A DNA stretch of 64,000 nt from Tenrec ecaudatus (taxonomy: Eukaryota > Chordata > Mammalia > Afrosoricida > Tenrecidae): assembly GCF_050624435.1 (NCBI RefSeq), contig NC_134530.1:144562721-144626720 (forward strand), in the 5' to 3' direction. Both the position numbers and the translations under genes were made by a program. The notes beneath the pieces are model-generated. The model searched no databases, was not told the DNA's origin, and was given only the letters and a program-made list of their open reading frames with translations. This document shows positions 1-11,599 of the stretch, piece by piece. Numbering within the stretch: the first letter of the stretch is position 1; each line of letters starts with the position of its first letter.

Positions 1-763
1 GCGCTTGTTTTCCTGCCGCCGCCGCCGCCTCGCCCTGCGCAGCCCCCGCCCGGCCGGCCGGCGGGCCGCAGCGCTCCGCTCCGCTCCGCCCCGCCCGCCC
101 TCCGCTGGATTTATGAATGGGGGGAAGAGGCCACATGCCGCCGCCGCCGCTTCGTGGTGACCGCCCGCAGCCCGGGTTCGCGGAGCTCCCGCTGCGGTGA
201 GAGCGTCGCCCCGGCCCCGGCCCCGGCTGCCGCCAGGAAGACTTGTTGCTGCTGCGCTGCGGCCGCCGCGGGGAAGCGGGCAGCTCCCGGAGCTCGGTGC
301 GGTCGGGGAGCCGGAGGGGGGTCCGGGAGAGAGTGAGCGCGCGCGTCCCGGCCGCTCGCAGTGCGCTCGTCCTGTGCGCTTCCTCGTCTTTTCTTGGGGG
401 TGCGGGGTGTGTGTGTCCCGACCCCGAGCGTCTGTGTGTCCTGTGCCCGCGTGGGGAGCGTGTGTGCGCTTGCCCCTGCCTCCGCAGACCCCTCACTTGC
501 GTCCTCGGGCCCACCTCTCCCGCGCCCGCCTCCCGCCCCGGCGCTGCCTGCCCAAACCTCAACCACCTGTGCACCTCCTCCCGCTCGCGCCCGGGGGGCA
601 GGCCGGCAGGGGCAGGGCCGCGCCGCAGAGGGGGCCCGCCGCCGCCGCCGCCTCCTGCCTCCGCCTGCTCGCCTCTCCCCCCGCCCCCGTCTGACGCTGA
701 CTCCTCGGGAAGGGTGTTTGGAGGGCAGCGGCCGCCCCAAGCCGGAGCCCCGCAGCGCTGCTT
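1..763 (+). promoter_or_regulatory. KCNC4: CpG-island promoter and 5' leader of KCNC4
   Basis: This stretch is extremely GC- and CpG-rich, with CCGCCC/CCCGCC boxes of Sp1/KLF type around 85-102, GCC-triplet runs near 16-30, 137-150 and 637-655, and no obvious TATA box. It leads directly into the Kv3.4 start codon. Several upstream ATGs occur. One at 113 opens a 15-codon frame closed by TGA at 158-160. One at 135 opens a 21-codon frame closed by TGA at 198-200. Whether they are in the mRNA depends on the start site, which I cannot place. Long open frames here are a by-product of high GC rather than genes. Confidence 0.75.
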
Positions 764-1441
764 ATGATCAGCTCGGTGTGTGTCTCCTCCTACCGCGGGC
801 GCAAGTCGGGGAACAAGCCTCCGTCCAAAACATGTCTGAAGGAAGAGATGGCCAAGGGCGAGGCGTCGGAGAAGATCATCATCAACGTGGGCGGCACGCG
901 ACATGAGACCTACCGCAGCACCCTGCGCACCCTCCCGGGCACCCGCCTCGCCTGGCTGGCCGATCCCGACGGCGGGGGCCGGCCGGAATCCGATGGCGGC
1001 GGCGCGGGCAGCAGCGGCAGCAGTGGCGGCGGCGGGGGCTGCGAGTTCTTCTTCGACCGGCACCCGGGCGTCTTCGCCTACGTGCTCAACTACTACCGCA
1101 CGGGCAAGCTGCACTGCCCGGCCGACGTGTGCGGGCCGCTCTTCGAGGAGGAGCTCACTTTCTGGGGCATTGACGAGACCGACGTGGAGCCCTGCTGCTG
1201 GATGACCTACCGCCAGCACCGCGACGCCGAGGAGGCGCTGGACATCTTCGAGAGCCCGGACGGAGGCGGCGGCGCTGGGCCCAGCGACGAGGTCGGCGAA
1301 GATGAGCGGGAGCTGGCCCTGCAGCGCCTGGGCCCCCACGAGGGCGGCCCGGGCCAGGGTGCCGGGCCCGGGAGCTGCCGCAGCTGGCAGCCCCGCATGT
1401 GGGCGCTCTTCGAGGATCCCTACTCATCTCGTGCGGCCAGG
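764..1441 (+). CDS. KCNC4: KCNC4 exon 1: inactivation ball and T1 domain of Kv3.4 (residues 1-226)
   Basis: This exon codes for the cytoplasmic N-terminus. Residues 1-28 are the Kv3.4 N-type inactivation peptide, with Cys6 and Cys24 (redox-sensitive in the family) and Ser8, Ser9, Ser15 and Ser21 (the known PKC sites that relieve inactivation). The T1/BTB tetramerisation domain follows from about residue 36. It carries the Kv3 zinc site His117-x5-Cys123-x20-Cys144-Cys145 and is interrupted by a Gly/Ser-rich loop at about 70-92. An acidic Gly-rich linker leads to the conserved RAAR end before S1. The ATG at 764 sits in a weak context (C at -3, A at +4). A second in-frame ATG at 848 (Met29) has G at -3 and G at +4. 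The donor is GTGAGT at 1442, phase 0. The match to mammalian Kv3.4 is nearly residue for residue from memory. Confidence 0.98.
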
Positions 1442-2195
1442 GTGAGTGGCAGAATGCAGGGGCTGTGAAGGGGCCCAGGAGGTGGTGGGTAGGGACAGGG
1501 CCCAGAGAGGGACCCTGGAGAGGCTGTGGCTTACCTTACCCTTGGCTGCTTTGCTCTCTCCCAACTCACCTCTGGGGAGGTACACACTCCCACCCTCTTC
1601 AGCATGCCTCGTGGGAGCTTGCACACACTTCACACACTACTTGGATCTAATCCCAGCAGTCTCCCTGCAGCACCGCCCCCCCCCCCAGAGTGGGGTGCTC
1701 TTAGCTCTCTTCCACCCCCTTTTCTGGTCTCTGGTCTGGACTGTTGTCTCATGCCCCCCATGCCTCAACAGAGCCTCTGTGTGGGAGATCTGGGATTAGA
1801 CCCTCTGCAGGGGTCAAGGAGGGTTTAGGAGATGAGTACCAGGGTGTGTTAGGCACCTTCTCTGGCCAGCGGGCATCCAGCTAGATGCTTCCCTGGGTAG
1901 TAAGAATGATTCCTTGGTTCTAGGCCACAGGCTTCCAGCATCTTCGGTTCAGGACAGGCAGTGGTGGGACCAAAGCTCAGGCCTCTGGGCCAGGTTTTGG
2001 TGAGGCCTTCTCTTGTGAGAAGATAAATCAAGATGCATGCCCATGCCAGGCCCCACCCCCCGGGGGGTACACAAACCTGACCAGGATCACATGTGGCATG
2101 TCCTGGCTTCAACAGAAAGAGGACCAATAGGCAGGGCCTGGTGTTCTGGGCCCTTTGAGCCCCCACAGCTAGAGGGGAGCCAAAGGCTGCAGGGG

Positions 2196-2215
2196 GTGGT
2201 GGTGGTGGTGGTGGT
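2196..2215 (+). repeat. (GGT)n microsatellite
   Basis: About six to seven GGT units in KCNC4 intron 1. Confidence 0.85.
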
Positions 2216-2340
2216 ACCAGACTCGTCACTGCTGTTTTTCCTTGGCTGCAACACGCATTTCCCAGAACCCCCTGGGGCACATTCCTGCGTGAATTGTGTG
2301 TGAGAACAGGTTGATTTAAGCAAGACCTAAGCCTTTCCCA

Positions 2341-2535
2341 CCTAACTCACTGCCACTGAGTTGATTCTGACTCAGAGGGACCCCGTGAGACAGAGGAGTA
2401 TGGCCCTTGTGGGTTTCTGAGGCTGTACAGCTTTCTGAGCCTCATCTTTCCCGTCGTGTCCATTGGGTCTGAACGGCTGACTTGATGGTTAGCACTCCGA
2501 TGCATATTCCCCTGAAGCCACGCCACCAGGCTCCT
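2341..2535 (-). repeat. AfroSINE, antisense
   Basis: It reads as the reverse complement of an afrotherian tRNA-headed SINE. The tail side comes first (ACTGCCACTGAGTTGATTCTG, equivalent to the conserved GTCGAGTCGATTCCG block) and the tRNA-like head last (CGCCACCAGGCTCCT). Confidence 0.8.
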
Positions 2536-3640
2536 CAGAAATCAATTTAGGTCCCCTTCATCCCTTCCTATCTAAGGGCTGGTGGGAGAGATACTCAAAC
2601 TCTCCCCATTATAATGGGGCAGCTGTTAAAAAATGTTTTTAACCCTAAAGCTTGGCTTTAGCAATAAGGATGACAGCAAACAGTTGCTGTATAGTGGATT
2701 CCTTCTCCCGGCTTTAGCTTCAGCACAAGAAAGCCCTGGGGGCCCAACGCTGGCCTCCCGGGACATCCTGAGGCATAGCTGGGTCTGTCTGGCCAAAAGG
2801 AAAGCCACATGATTTGTTGGATCTGGACTGCTTCCTGCCCTGGACACAGGTTGTCACCTTTGTTCTCCCAAGTTGTCAAGCTAATGAGTCTCAGAGCCCT
2901 GCCACCACCCCCAGCTTCACCTGTACTGGGCCTCTACCCAGTCATGAAAGGAAACATTCCACTTCCCAACCCAGGGGAGGTCAGACAGTGGGGGGCAGGA
3001 GGGCTGCCAGGAGGGCCCAGGCTGGCATACTCGCCAGAGAAGGGAGGTGTCGGGCTGTGGCCTCCCCGGAGTCTCCAGGAGGGAAGGGACCTTACTGAGC
3101 ACTGAGGAAGAAGCCTGCAGCAGCTGCCCTCACCTTTCCCTTACAAGCCTGACCCCAGGGCAGCTCCGGAGGGGCGAGCGTGGCAATGGCATGGCGTGCT
3201 GTGGCCTGGCCGGAGTGCCGGGTGAGTGCTGTCCATGGGCGTCCCACACAGTAAACGCAGCCTGCTAGTGGCACCTCTGGTCTGGCTGCCCCAGAGGGAC
3301 AAGCACAGATATCCCCCTCTATGAAAACGAGGAGGAGGGGAGCGAGAGAGGCATTCAGCTTGATGGAGCTGGGCAAAGGGGACAGCCAGAGAAGCAGCGC
3401 CGAGATGAGGTGATTAGGGGAGCCAGACCCGACCGCTGAGCCTTCTGGGATCTCTGGAGGCTTTTCACCTGCTCGGATGTGTCCCTCTGGAGTTCCAGGG
3501 GAGAGTACCACCAGTGAGTGTGTTTCTCATTAGCTCACAGCAGGGTAACCCAACCAAGGGGGCTCTGTGAATAGGCTCAGGGCCTGGGCTGTCCCGTTGT
3601 TACCCTTGCAGGAGCCCAAGGTGGTAAGCGCATTTTTCAA

Positions 3641-3800
3641 TCCAGAGTGGCTTCATGTGACAGAGTAGAATTGCTCCCTGGGGTTTTCTTAGCCGTGGTC
3701 TCCACTGGAGCAAACCACCAGGTCTTCCTAGTGTGGATGCGAACTGCCAAGCTTCCCATTGGCAGCCGAGCGCTGAACCCTAGCACCATCAGGGCTCCCT
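3641..3800 (-). repeat. AfroSINE, antisense, partly decayed
   Basis: It contains ACAGAGTAGAATTGCTCC, a degraded tRNA-like box (GATGCGAACTGCC) and the head end CACCATCAGGGCTCC. The 3' tail part is missing. Confidence 0.7.
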
Positions 3801-4170
3801 GGCACAGCAGCAGAACGCTGCCTTTTTGTCATGAAATCACACCAGCCAGGGCATTCCGGTTGAGATCTGAAGTCTGGGGCAAGGCAGGATGAATTCTCCC
3901 CGTTTCTGCCACGAGGGAACAGAGCCTCGGCAGTGAAGGGTCTGGCCAGAGACACTGAACCAGCCAGCAAGTCTCCCTCCCTTTCCCGTCGTCCAGCTCT
4001 TCCCTCTAGTGTGACTAGCTACATGGACCGACCTGCGAGCAAGGATGTGCCCACTGCTAGGAATACGGGGAGGGCAGCCCTGCAGCTGCTCACAGGGACA
4101 CACAATGAGGGTTACAAGAATGTCTTAACTGCCGCTGACTGAGCACCTTGTGTAGGTACCTCCCCTTGTG

Positions 4171-4347
4171 CCAAACCAAACCCACTGCCATGAGTTGACT
4201 CTGACCTATAGTGATGCTGTATTAGGTTTCCAAGACTGTTGATCTTCATGGGCACAGGTGAGCCTCCTCTTTCTTCCTCAGAGCGCTTGGTTGCTTTGAA
4301 CCGACCGACTTTGTGCTTTGCAGCCCCAAATACTTCATGGTGCCAAG
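4171..4347 (-). repeat. AfroSINE, antisense
   Basis: It opens with CCAAACCAAACCCACTGCCA and GAGTTGACTCTGACC, the inverted AfroSINE tail. It continues through TTGAACCGACCGACTTTGTG, an inverted B-box region. Confidence 0.8.
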
Positions 4348-5375
4348 AGGTAGATATGATCACCCTTCAGCTGGAGAGGAAGAGATACTGTTCCCATGGA
4401 AGGGATTGGGAAGCAGGATGTTCAGGGGTAAACAGCTTCCCAGAGATCGCCTGGCTACAGAGGGCCTCCAAACTGGGCCTCCTTGCCTCCCAACCCCTGG
4501 CCCTCTGGTGACAACCTAGTCTTCCCGCTGGCCTGGCTTGGGAGTTGTTCTGGAACTTCTCTTCCTCCTACGGGTGACAGCAGGAGACGTAGGGGTCAGA
4601 TGGGGTATCCAAAAGGAACTTGCTCTGGTTGCCCTCTATACCTAAGGGACAGTCCTGTTCAAGGGGTCCTGGGCTTAAGCCCTCCCCCTGCCACTTCCTC
4701 TGTCCACGTCAGTACCACTGCGCCTCTCCCCCTACTACACCACCCCCTCCTTCCCCTAGGTGTTCCAGCAGCCTTCCCTCCCCCAGCCACTGCCTCTCTG
4801 GAAGGGACCTGCAGCCCTGAGCTCCCAAGCTGGGTCGGGGAGGGCTGGGGTGCTGGCCGAGGGCGACCAAGGGCAGAGGAGCACGCCCCGCCCGTCTTGA
4901 GGCATCTTCTCACACAGCGGTCTGGTCATTTGAGTAGCGCGTTATGACAGGAGCAAAGCAGACACAAACGGAAAGTGAGCTGAGCTGATTATGGGAGCCT
5001 GTTGCCTAGCTACCGGCCTGGCCTGTGGAGCCATTCCCGGTAAGTCAGGTTCCCGGCCTGGGGTGCTCCCCACTGCTCCTTTCACTGTGGTTGGCCCATG
5101 GGCAGCAGCTGCTGTGGCCTGACCACAGTGGGGACAGGCGGCTCTTGTGTCCACCTGTCCACCACCCAGGCAGAGGGCAGCCTCACTAACAACAGCCGGG
5201 ATGCTTCAGGGCTCAAAGGGGGTTCACAGAGGCTTGGACCGTCTCCACACCTACAGAATTGTCCTTTTCTGAGGACCTGATGGATGGGGACCCTTCCTCA
5301 CACTCAGTCTCCAGAGAGACCTCGGGCTGATTGAGCTTTAACTTGGTGCCCCTATTACAACGTTTAACAACAATA

Positions 5376-5558
5376 AAAACCAAACCCACCACCATCAAGT
5401 CCACTGAAACTCACAAGACTCTGTAGGACGAAGAACTGCCCTCTTTGGGCAGTTTGACATCTTGCAGGATCAGACAGCCTCATCTTTCTCCCCCGGTGGG
5501 TTCGAACTGCTGACTCTGTGCTTAGCAGTCCGGCGTTACAGACCGCGCTCTCCCACAA
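5376..5558 (-). repeat. AfroSINE, antisense
   Basis: AAACCAAACCCACCACCATC begins the inverted tail. GGTGGGTTCGAACTGCTGAC is a well-preserved inverted B box. Confidence 0.8.
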
Positions 5559-5640
5559 GCCTTCCTGCTCTGAAGTGGCCCATGGCTTCCCAAGGGCTCC
5601 AGGCATGCAGCTCGGGCTGGGCTTCGCATCTACTCCCCCG

Positions 5641-5832
5641 AGACCCGCTGCCATGGAGTGGATTCAAACCATAGCCACCCCACAGGACAGAGTAGAGCTA
5701 CCCCTGCGGGTGTCCGAGATGGTAGCTCTTCCTTCTCAGGAATAGAAAGCCTTACCGTTCTGTGGCGTGGTTAGTGGTTTTGAACAGCTGACCTTGTGGT
5801 TAGCAGTCCAACGCATAATTCATCATGGGGCC
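5641..5832 (-). repeat. AfroSINE, antisense (left arm of an inverted pair)
   Basis: The inverted tail (CCGCTGCCATGGAGTGGATT) is followed by ACAGGACAGAGTAGAGCTACC and an inverted head ending near GGGGCCCC. It abuts a sense copy head to head. Confidence 0.75.
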
Positions 5833-6021
5833 CCGGCGGCTTAGTGGGTGATGCGTCTGGCTGCTAGCAGGTAGGTCGGTAGTTTGAAACCACCAGCTGC
5901 GCCACAGGAGAAAGATGAGGCTTTCTACTGCCGTAAACAGTTAGAGTCTCAGAGACCCACAGGGGCAGTTCTACCCTGACCTGTGGACGACTGCGAGTCG
6001 GATTTGACTCGATGGCAGGAA
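5832..6021 (+). repeat. AfroSINE, sense (right arm of an inverted pair)
   Basis: A tRNA-like head with GTAGTTTGAAACCACCAGC (B box) is followed by GGAGAAAGATGAGGC, GGGGCAGTTCTACCCTG and GAGTCGGATTTGACTCGATG. It lies back to back with the copy at 5641-5832. Confidence 0.8.
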
Positions 6022-7762
6022 GAAGCGCCCCTAGTGTGTGAGATGCTCCTTTGGTCCGAGTGAGCCCGGGATGATTACCCTCCATTTCCAGAAAAGGTAG
6101 CACCCAGAGAGGAGCTTGCTCAGTGGCAAACAGCTTCAAAGCTAGGTCCCGTGATGCCACGCCAGTGGCTCAGCCGCCTCTTGTACCCGCTGCTTAGAGG
6201 GAGCCTCTGGCTTCTGGGGCTCTGAGGGCACCCCTCAGCACGAGGCTGAAGGAGGGGTGAGGGTGTTCCTGTTCCTTTTCCCCCTCCCCTCAGCCCTTCC
6301 GATGTATCTTCCTCTGAAGACAAGCTCGGGTCTCCTTCCCCCAAAGAATGACCCAGATCTTAAGTTCTCTCTCTCATGTTTAGCCTCCTAGGCTGCGACT
6401 TTCTTAGGCAAAAGGACAAAGGCTGGGTTGAGGGGGGGCCTAGGTCCCCCTGGTGCAAGCAGAGGAGGGAAGTCAAGGCTTTCCAGGGGTGTAGCTCTGT
6501 GCTGCCTCCTTCTGGCACCCTTAGGAGCCTCCCCCCCACCCCATCTTCTCTGGACCTGGCATGGCCTGGGGGGGCAGGCAGCCAGCTGTGGTCATATCTG
6601 GCTTCTGAGTGAGTGCCATCTGGGCTAGTGAGCTAGGAACCTGAGCCCAGGAGGCTAGGTGCCACCATCTACCCACCCCCCCACCCCCCAGGAGGCTAGG
6701 AGGCCCCAGACAACCTCTCTGCCTCCTTCCCTTCTGAGGGGCAGAAAGGGACCAGGTCCAGGGCCACAGGCTTCTTGGCAGACCGTGCCCTGAGGCAACC
6801 TCCTGGTTTCCTCCTGGGGGTGTTTCGTGTTTTCCTCTCTCAGTCGGGAACAGACCAGCATTTTCCTCTGCACATCTTGTCCTTGGGTGCTGAGGTGTTT
6901 TCTCCTCGTCATTGTTTGGGGTGGGGTGTGGCGCGAGGGGAGAATAAAATAAACTTGAGCTATTTTGGTAATGGAGGGAAGAGCAGAGCCAAGCAGATGG
7001 GCCTAGGGACTGGGGAGCCCATGGGCCCCTCGCTTCCGCCCGTGGCCAGCAGGGATTCTGGGCCACAAGGCACTCAAGCCATCATTCCATGACACCACCA
7101 GTCTGCCGTGACCCCTGGCCCCGCTCAGTGCTGGCATTTTCTTCAGGCCGGGGGTGGGGGGGTGGGGGGCATTGTCAGCCCTGGTGGAGGGCCCCATCAG
7201 GCCCACCCCAGAAAGCAGGGGAGATCTGAAGGCCAAGGTGCTTGGCTGCTGTGGAGCCACCCCAAACATTTGCAATTCATAGTGTTTTCAACAGCTGTAA
7301 GCCCCAGGCCTTTCTCCCTGGCCTGCCTTCCCTGGAAAGCTCACGTACACCCTGGACATCCTAGCCACATGCGAGCCCCCCTACGTCGTGGCCAGGCTTC
7401 AAACCTGTACGCCCCACTGCAGAGGGCAGAATCCTACCTGTGAACTGCTGCTGTCCCTGGAAGCCCAATCCCTAGGCCCCTCTTGCCCTAGTCCTTCCCT
7501 ACGGCATGCTTCCTGGGAGCTGGGTGGATTCACTGAGTGCTCCTGTGCCAGGCTCCAGGCTGGGTCTGAAGTACAGAGCGCGCCCAGGTCACAGCAGAGG
7601 TGCAGAAGGGGAATGAGGTGACCCAGGATGGTCAAGGTAACCTGAGATGGAGCGTGAGAGGAGGCGCAGGAATTGTAAAACTCAGTAACGAAGCTTAGTC
7701 AGAGCTCAGAGGAGGGAGCAGTCAGCCCCGTCTCTCTGTGGGATTGGGTTTGGGGCCATGTC

Positions 7763-7920
7763 AGGAATAATGGTGATGTCGTGGTTAAGTGCTCAGATAC
7801 GAACTAGAAGGTCGGCAGTTCGAACCCATCACCAGCCACACTGCGGGAGTGAGATGTGCCAGACTGCTTCTGTCAAGATGTGCAGCCTTGGCAGCCCCAG
7901 GGGCAGTTTTATTCCATCCC
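7763..7920 (+). repeat. AfroSINE, sense, 3' truncated
   Basis: It has a head with GGTCGGCAGTTCGAACCCATC (clear B box) and a middle with AGACTGCTTCTGTCAAGATG and GGGGCAGTTTTATTCC. A second copy follows directly. Confidence 0.75.
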
Positions 7921-8105
7921 GGTGGATCTGTGGGGTAGGTGTGGGACTGCCGACCACAAGGTTGATGGTTCAAACCCGTCCCCCGTAGCCACACCTAGGG
8001 AAGAAACCTGAGACTCACTGATCCCCTAAAGATGTACGGTCTCAGAAACCCCCTATATGGTGACTGAGTTGGAACTGATTAGGTGGCTATGAGTTTGGGC
8101 TTCTT
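7921..8105 (+). repeat. AfroSINE, sense, diverged
   Basis: It contains CAAGGTTGATGGTTCAAACCC (B box), a middle with GAAACCTGAGACTCACTGAT and a tail with GAGTTGGAACTGATTAGGTG. It lies in tandem with the preceding copy. Confidence 0.65.
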
Positions 8106-8248
8106 GATAGGGAACCTTCAACAAGGGTATAGAAGTTGGGACTGGCAGGAGGGTAACTACATAATTCTGGGGAGGAGCCAGGTGACAAAGACGTGTGCAA
8201 ATTCACACATCACCTTTCAGCCTTGGTTGCGCTGAGCCATGTCTGCAA

Positions 8249-8451
8249 GAGCCCTGAATGGCGCAGTTGTCGCACGCTGCCCTGCTAACCACAAGGTCAG
8301 CGGTTTGAAACCACCAACCGCTCTGTGGGAGAAAGATGAGGCTTTCTACTTCTGTCGAGAGTGACAGCCTCGGAGACCTGCAGGGGCAGTTCTCTGTCCT
8401 GTAGGGTGACCGTGAGTTGGCATCAACTCGATGGCAGCGAGTTTGGTTTTG
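8249..8451 (+). repeat. AfroSINE, sense, near full length
   Basis: It runs from AGCCCTGAATGGCGCAGTTG through AAGGTCAGCGGTTTGAAACC to GCATCAACTCGATGGCAGCG and the tail GAGTTTGGTTTTGG. It is one of the better-preserved copies. Confidence 0.85.
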
Positions 8452-8999
8452 GAAGACATGTCAGGTTGGGGACAAAGGGCACTTCTAAGTCAGAACCAGC
8501 CCAAGCAGAGAGGGGATCACGTGGGAACCTGGCTAGGCTATAACCAGGAACTGCAGCCGAAGAGATTTTGGTGGGTTCTTGGCCAGTGACTTTGACTGGA
8601 CTTAATTTCTTCTGGGGCTGAGCCTCCATTCCGGGCAGCCCAGTTTTAGGAGGTCCTAGTGGAACCGTCAAGGCCCAGGCTGTGCTCCTCCCCACTCCCA
8701 CTCTCGTTCCACCATTGCCTGGGCACTAGGATCTTGCTTCCCTGGAAAGCTCCTCTCCCCACGGATCTTCCTCTGCAAGTGTCTTTGGCTGTGCTTGCGG
8801 TTTTTCCTTTCTCCTACACGCTGTCCTTAATATAGGCTGGGCTTTTGTGCCCGAGTCTCCTTCCTTATGTGTATCTGTCCATCTGTCTGCCCAGCACTTC
8901 TTCTTGTGGCCCTCCCACCCCCAAGCTGACGCCGCTCATTGAAAAGCCAGTTCCCCGTGACTGGTGTCTGTCACCTCTTCGCTTGGCCCGTCCCGAGCC

Positions 9000-9070
9000 A
9001 GATTCAGGAAGCTCTGTGCAGAGTTTTACAAGCGCTATTTCATTCAGTCCTCAGAAGGATCCTGCAAACA
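9000..9070 (-). repeat. MIR-like ancient SINE relic
   Basis: TTTTACAAGCGCTATTTCATTCAGTCCTCA resembles the inverted MIR 3' region. It is short and diverged. Confidence 0.4.
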
Positions 9071-10261
9071 CACCCGCCATGGTCTGGCCTCGGCCCTTTG
9101 CACTGCTGTTCCCCCTGCTTGTCACAGCTCCCAGCTCCTCACACCCCTCACTCCCTTTAGGGCTCAGATGCTGCCTTGTGACCACCCTCTTTGAAACCAT
9201 GCCCCCCACCTCCACAGTCCTCATCCCCCTTTCCTCTTCATGTCCCACCTCCAGGTGCTTAAATTGTCCAACATACAGTGGGGGCGGGGGGCTGTTTAAA
9301 AAAGTTTGCAGAAAAAAACAGAATCAAAGGTACTGGGGTTTTTCCATGAAGTTTTTGAAGCCTCTTTATATTATGTCTTTTACTTACTTGTTGGTTAACG
9401 GTCTCCCCCAGCCCCCGCTCCCACACACAAGTGAACACAAGGGTCCAGGGGTGTTTGTCTGATTGCAGGTGCTCCCCAGCACCCAGGCCAGGGCTGGGCA
9501 CATACTGGCTATTCGGTTTTCCATTGACAAACAAGGTCCCAGAGGTGTTGCACTTCACAGACAGCCGAGCTGGATTTGAACAGCCCAGGTGGGGTTGGGG
9601 GAGGAGGCCAGTCACAGGGCTGGCCCAGCAGCTGAAACATCTGGGCCTTTGGGGATGGATGGGTCAGCTACTCTTCCCAAAGGGCTCTCAAACAACAATA
9701 GCAGCAATTGTAAGCCGGTCCTCCTTTGTAGCCCAAAAAAGAGCCAGGACCCAGCAGGTGACAGCTCCTCCTCAGGAGGCTGAGCGGTGGAGGGGGGGCC
9801 TGGTCCAGGCCAGTGAGCCCTGCTGTGTCCTCCAGCAGGCAGGAGAGGGGCCTGCTCCCGGCAGAGCCCACTCACACTAGCTGTTTTCTGCTTGGGTGGC
9901 GCTGGTTTCTGGCCGAATGCATGACGCCTGGTCGTCTTCTGTGGAAAACTGACAACTTGGGCCCCAGAGTTCACACGAGAGCCGGGGCCAGCCACCTCTC
10001 TCTCAACCCCGGTCTCTGCATCTGTAAGACAGCAGAAAGGGAGCTGAGCCAGATGACCTTCCGACATAGCATCCGTGTTTCAGCTCAACAAACTAGATCC
10101 AGCTTGCCTTCAAAGCGGCCCTGGAACTGCACTGGGCTCTGGCACCACCTCAGCTGTCCTGTCAGCCCTGCTTACCTGTTGCTGTGTGTGGTGGGGGTGG
10201 CATATGCCCGTCTATGTTAGAGAAGAATTGTGCTTGCTCAGAGGGCTGCCAGGGCGGTGAT

Positions 10262-10375
10262 CGTTTGAAAGGAGATTGCCAGGCCTCTGTTCCGAGCCAC
10301 GTCTGAGTGCATCTGAACCACCAGCCTTTCAGTTAGCGGCCGGGCACGGAGCCCTCGGTACCACGCAGGGACTCC
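10262..10375 (-). repeat. Second AfroSINE subtype, antisense
   Basis: The order GGAGATTGCCAGGCCTCTG, then CCACCAGCCTTTCAGTTAGC, then CCACGCAGGGACTCC is shared with copies near 14753 and 49370. This identifies a second, related SINE subtype. Confidence 0.65.
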
Positions 10376-11079
10376 GTCGTGTCAATAGCAACTGCGGTGC
10401 GGGTGCTCTTTACGCCGACAGTCACACCGCAGGGTGGGTGACCGCACTGCCCCAGTTTCAGAGAGGACCCAGCAGGGCGTCCATCACCTTGCTGAGGGGC
10501 AGGGCCGGAACAAGGAACTTGCCAGTGTCGACAACGGCCGAGTCTTCTCATTTGCGTTCTTTAGCCATCCTTTCCCCTCCTCTCGGTCCCTGAGGCCCAA
10601 TCTGGGGGTACCAGGGAAGGAGGGTCAGATGCCCACTGTCAGGCCTGTAGGATGGCCTTGGAGTTGGGGGGGAGGGCAGGGTGTGAGTTGAGGGTCAAGC
10701 TCAGCAGATTTGACCTCTAGGCAGAGGTGTTGTCACTGCCTCCTCCCAGATCCCCTCCGCCCAGGGAGGCCCCAGGTCAGTGGGGCTGTGAGAAGGAAGC
10801 GGGAGGTGGGAGAAGGTCCAGGGAGCCCTGATTGCCAGCCAGCTCAACCACTCACCAAGGAAGTCCGCTTAGGGGGGCACCTTGGGGCTAAGGGAAGAAT
10901 CAGGGCCTGACGCAGAGCCTGCCAGAGGCCAGGCGCATGGCTCCAGCTCCTCAGAGTTAGGCTTCCTGAGGTCCCCCATCACCCACAGATCAGCCTGGAG
11001 AGGGCTCAGGGGAGACTGAGTCCCACCCAGTTCTCGTCTAAGGAAAAGATTCTCCCTGTTCCTTTGACCAGATGGACTA

Positions 11080-11200
11080 GGGGGCAAGAGCTCCAAGCTG
11101 TCGAAAGACCCAGATGCAGTTTGATCCTGACCAAGTCATCTGCCTCCTTGTGCCTCTATTTCCCCCTGAGAAATGGGCACACAGGGCGGCTACCCTTGAC
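11080..11200 (+). repeat. MIR-like relic
   Basis: TCCTGACCAAGTCATCTGCC with CTCTATTTCCCCCTGAGAAATGGG follows the MIR core order (the 'lose the line, then count the mononucleotides' block). Confidence 0.5.
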
Positions 11201-11599
11201 CTCCCTCCGTCTTCTGAAAGAGCAGGGGGTGGGGAAGGGAACCAGTGTGTTTGTCTGAGACAAAGGCGAGTGGAGGCGGCAGGAGTCCAGGAGGGGTGGT
11301 GTGCACCCCTGTATGTATCAGAAGGATTCCTTTGACTGCTGGGGACTGAGCCCTTGTGGGTGGCAGCCAAGCAAGGCAGTGGCCGTCTCCTTGGCCCTTC
11401 CCAGTGGCTGGGCAGGCCCCTCCCACTCCCGTGCCCTGTGCACAGCCCCCTTGGCAGCGCTTCCTGAACTTGTTTTTCCAAATCACTAATTAACTTCAAG
11501 CCCAGGCTCCCAGGTGGGCCAGGTCTCTTGGCTAACTTTCCTGTGGAGAGAAAAGCTCTCTCTTCCTGGCAGAGCTAGGCTATGCTGTCCCCACCCCTG

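Noticed and set aside
111..1468. Several long open frames on both strands in the first 1.4 kb
   Set aside because: They are by-products of very GC-rich DNA with few stops. Only the 764 frame matches a known protein.
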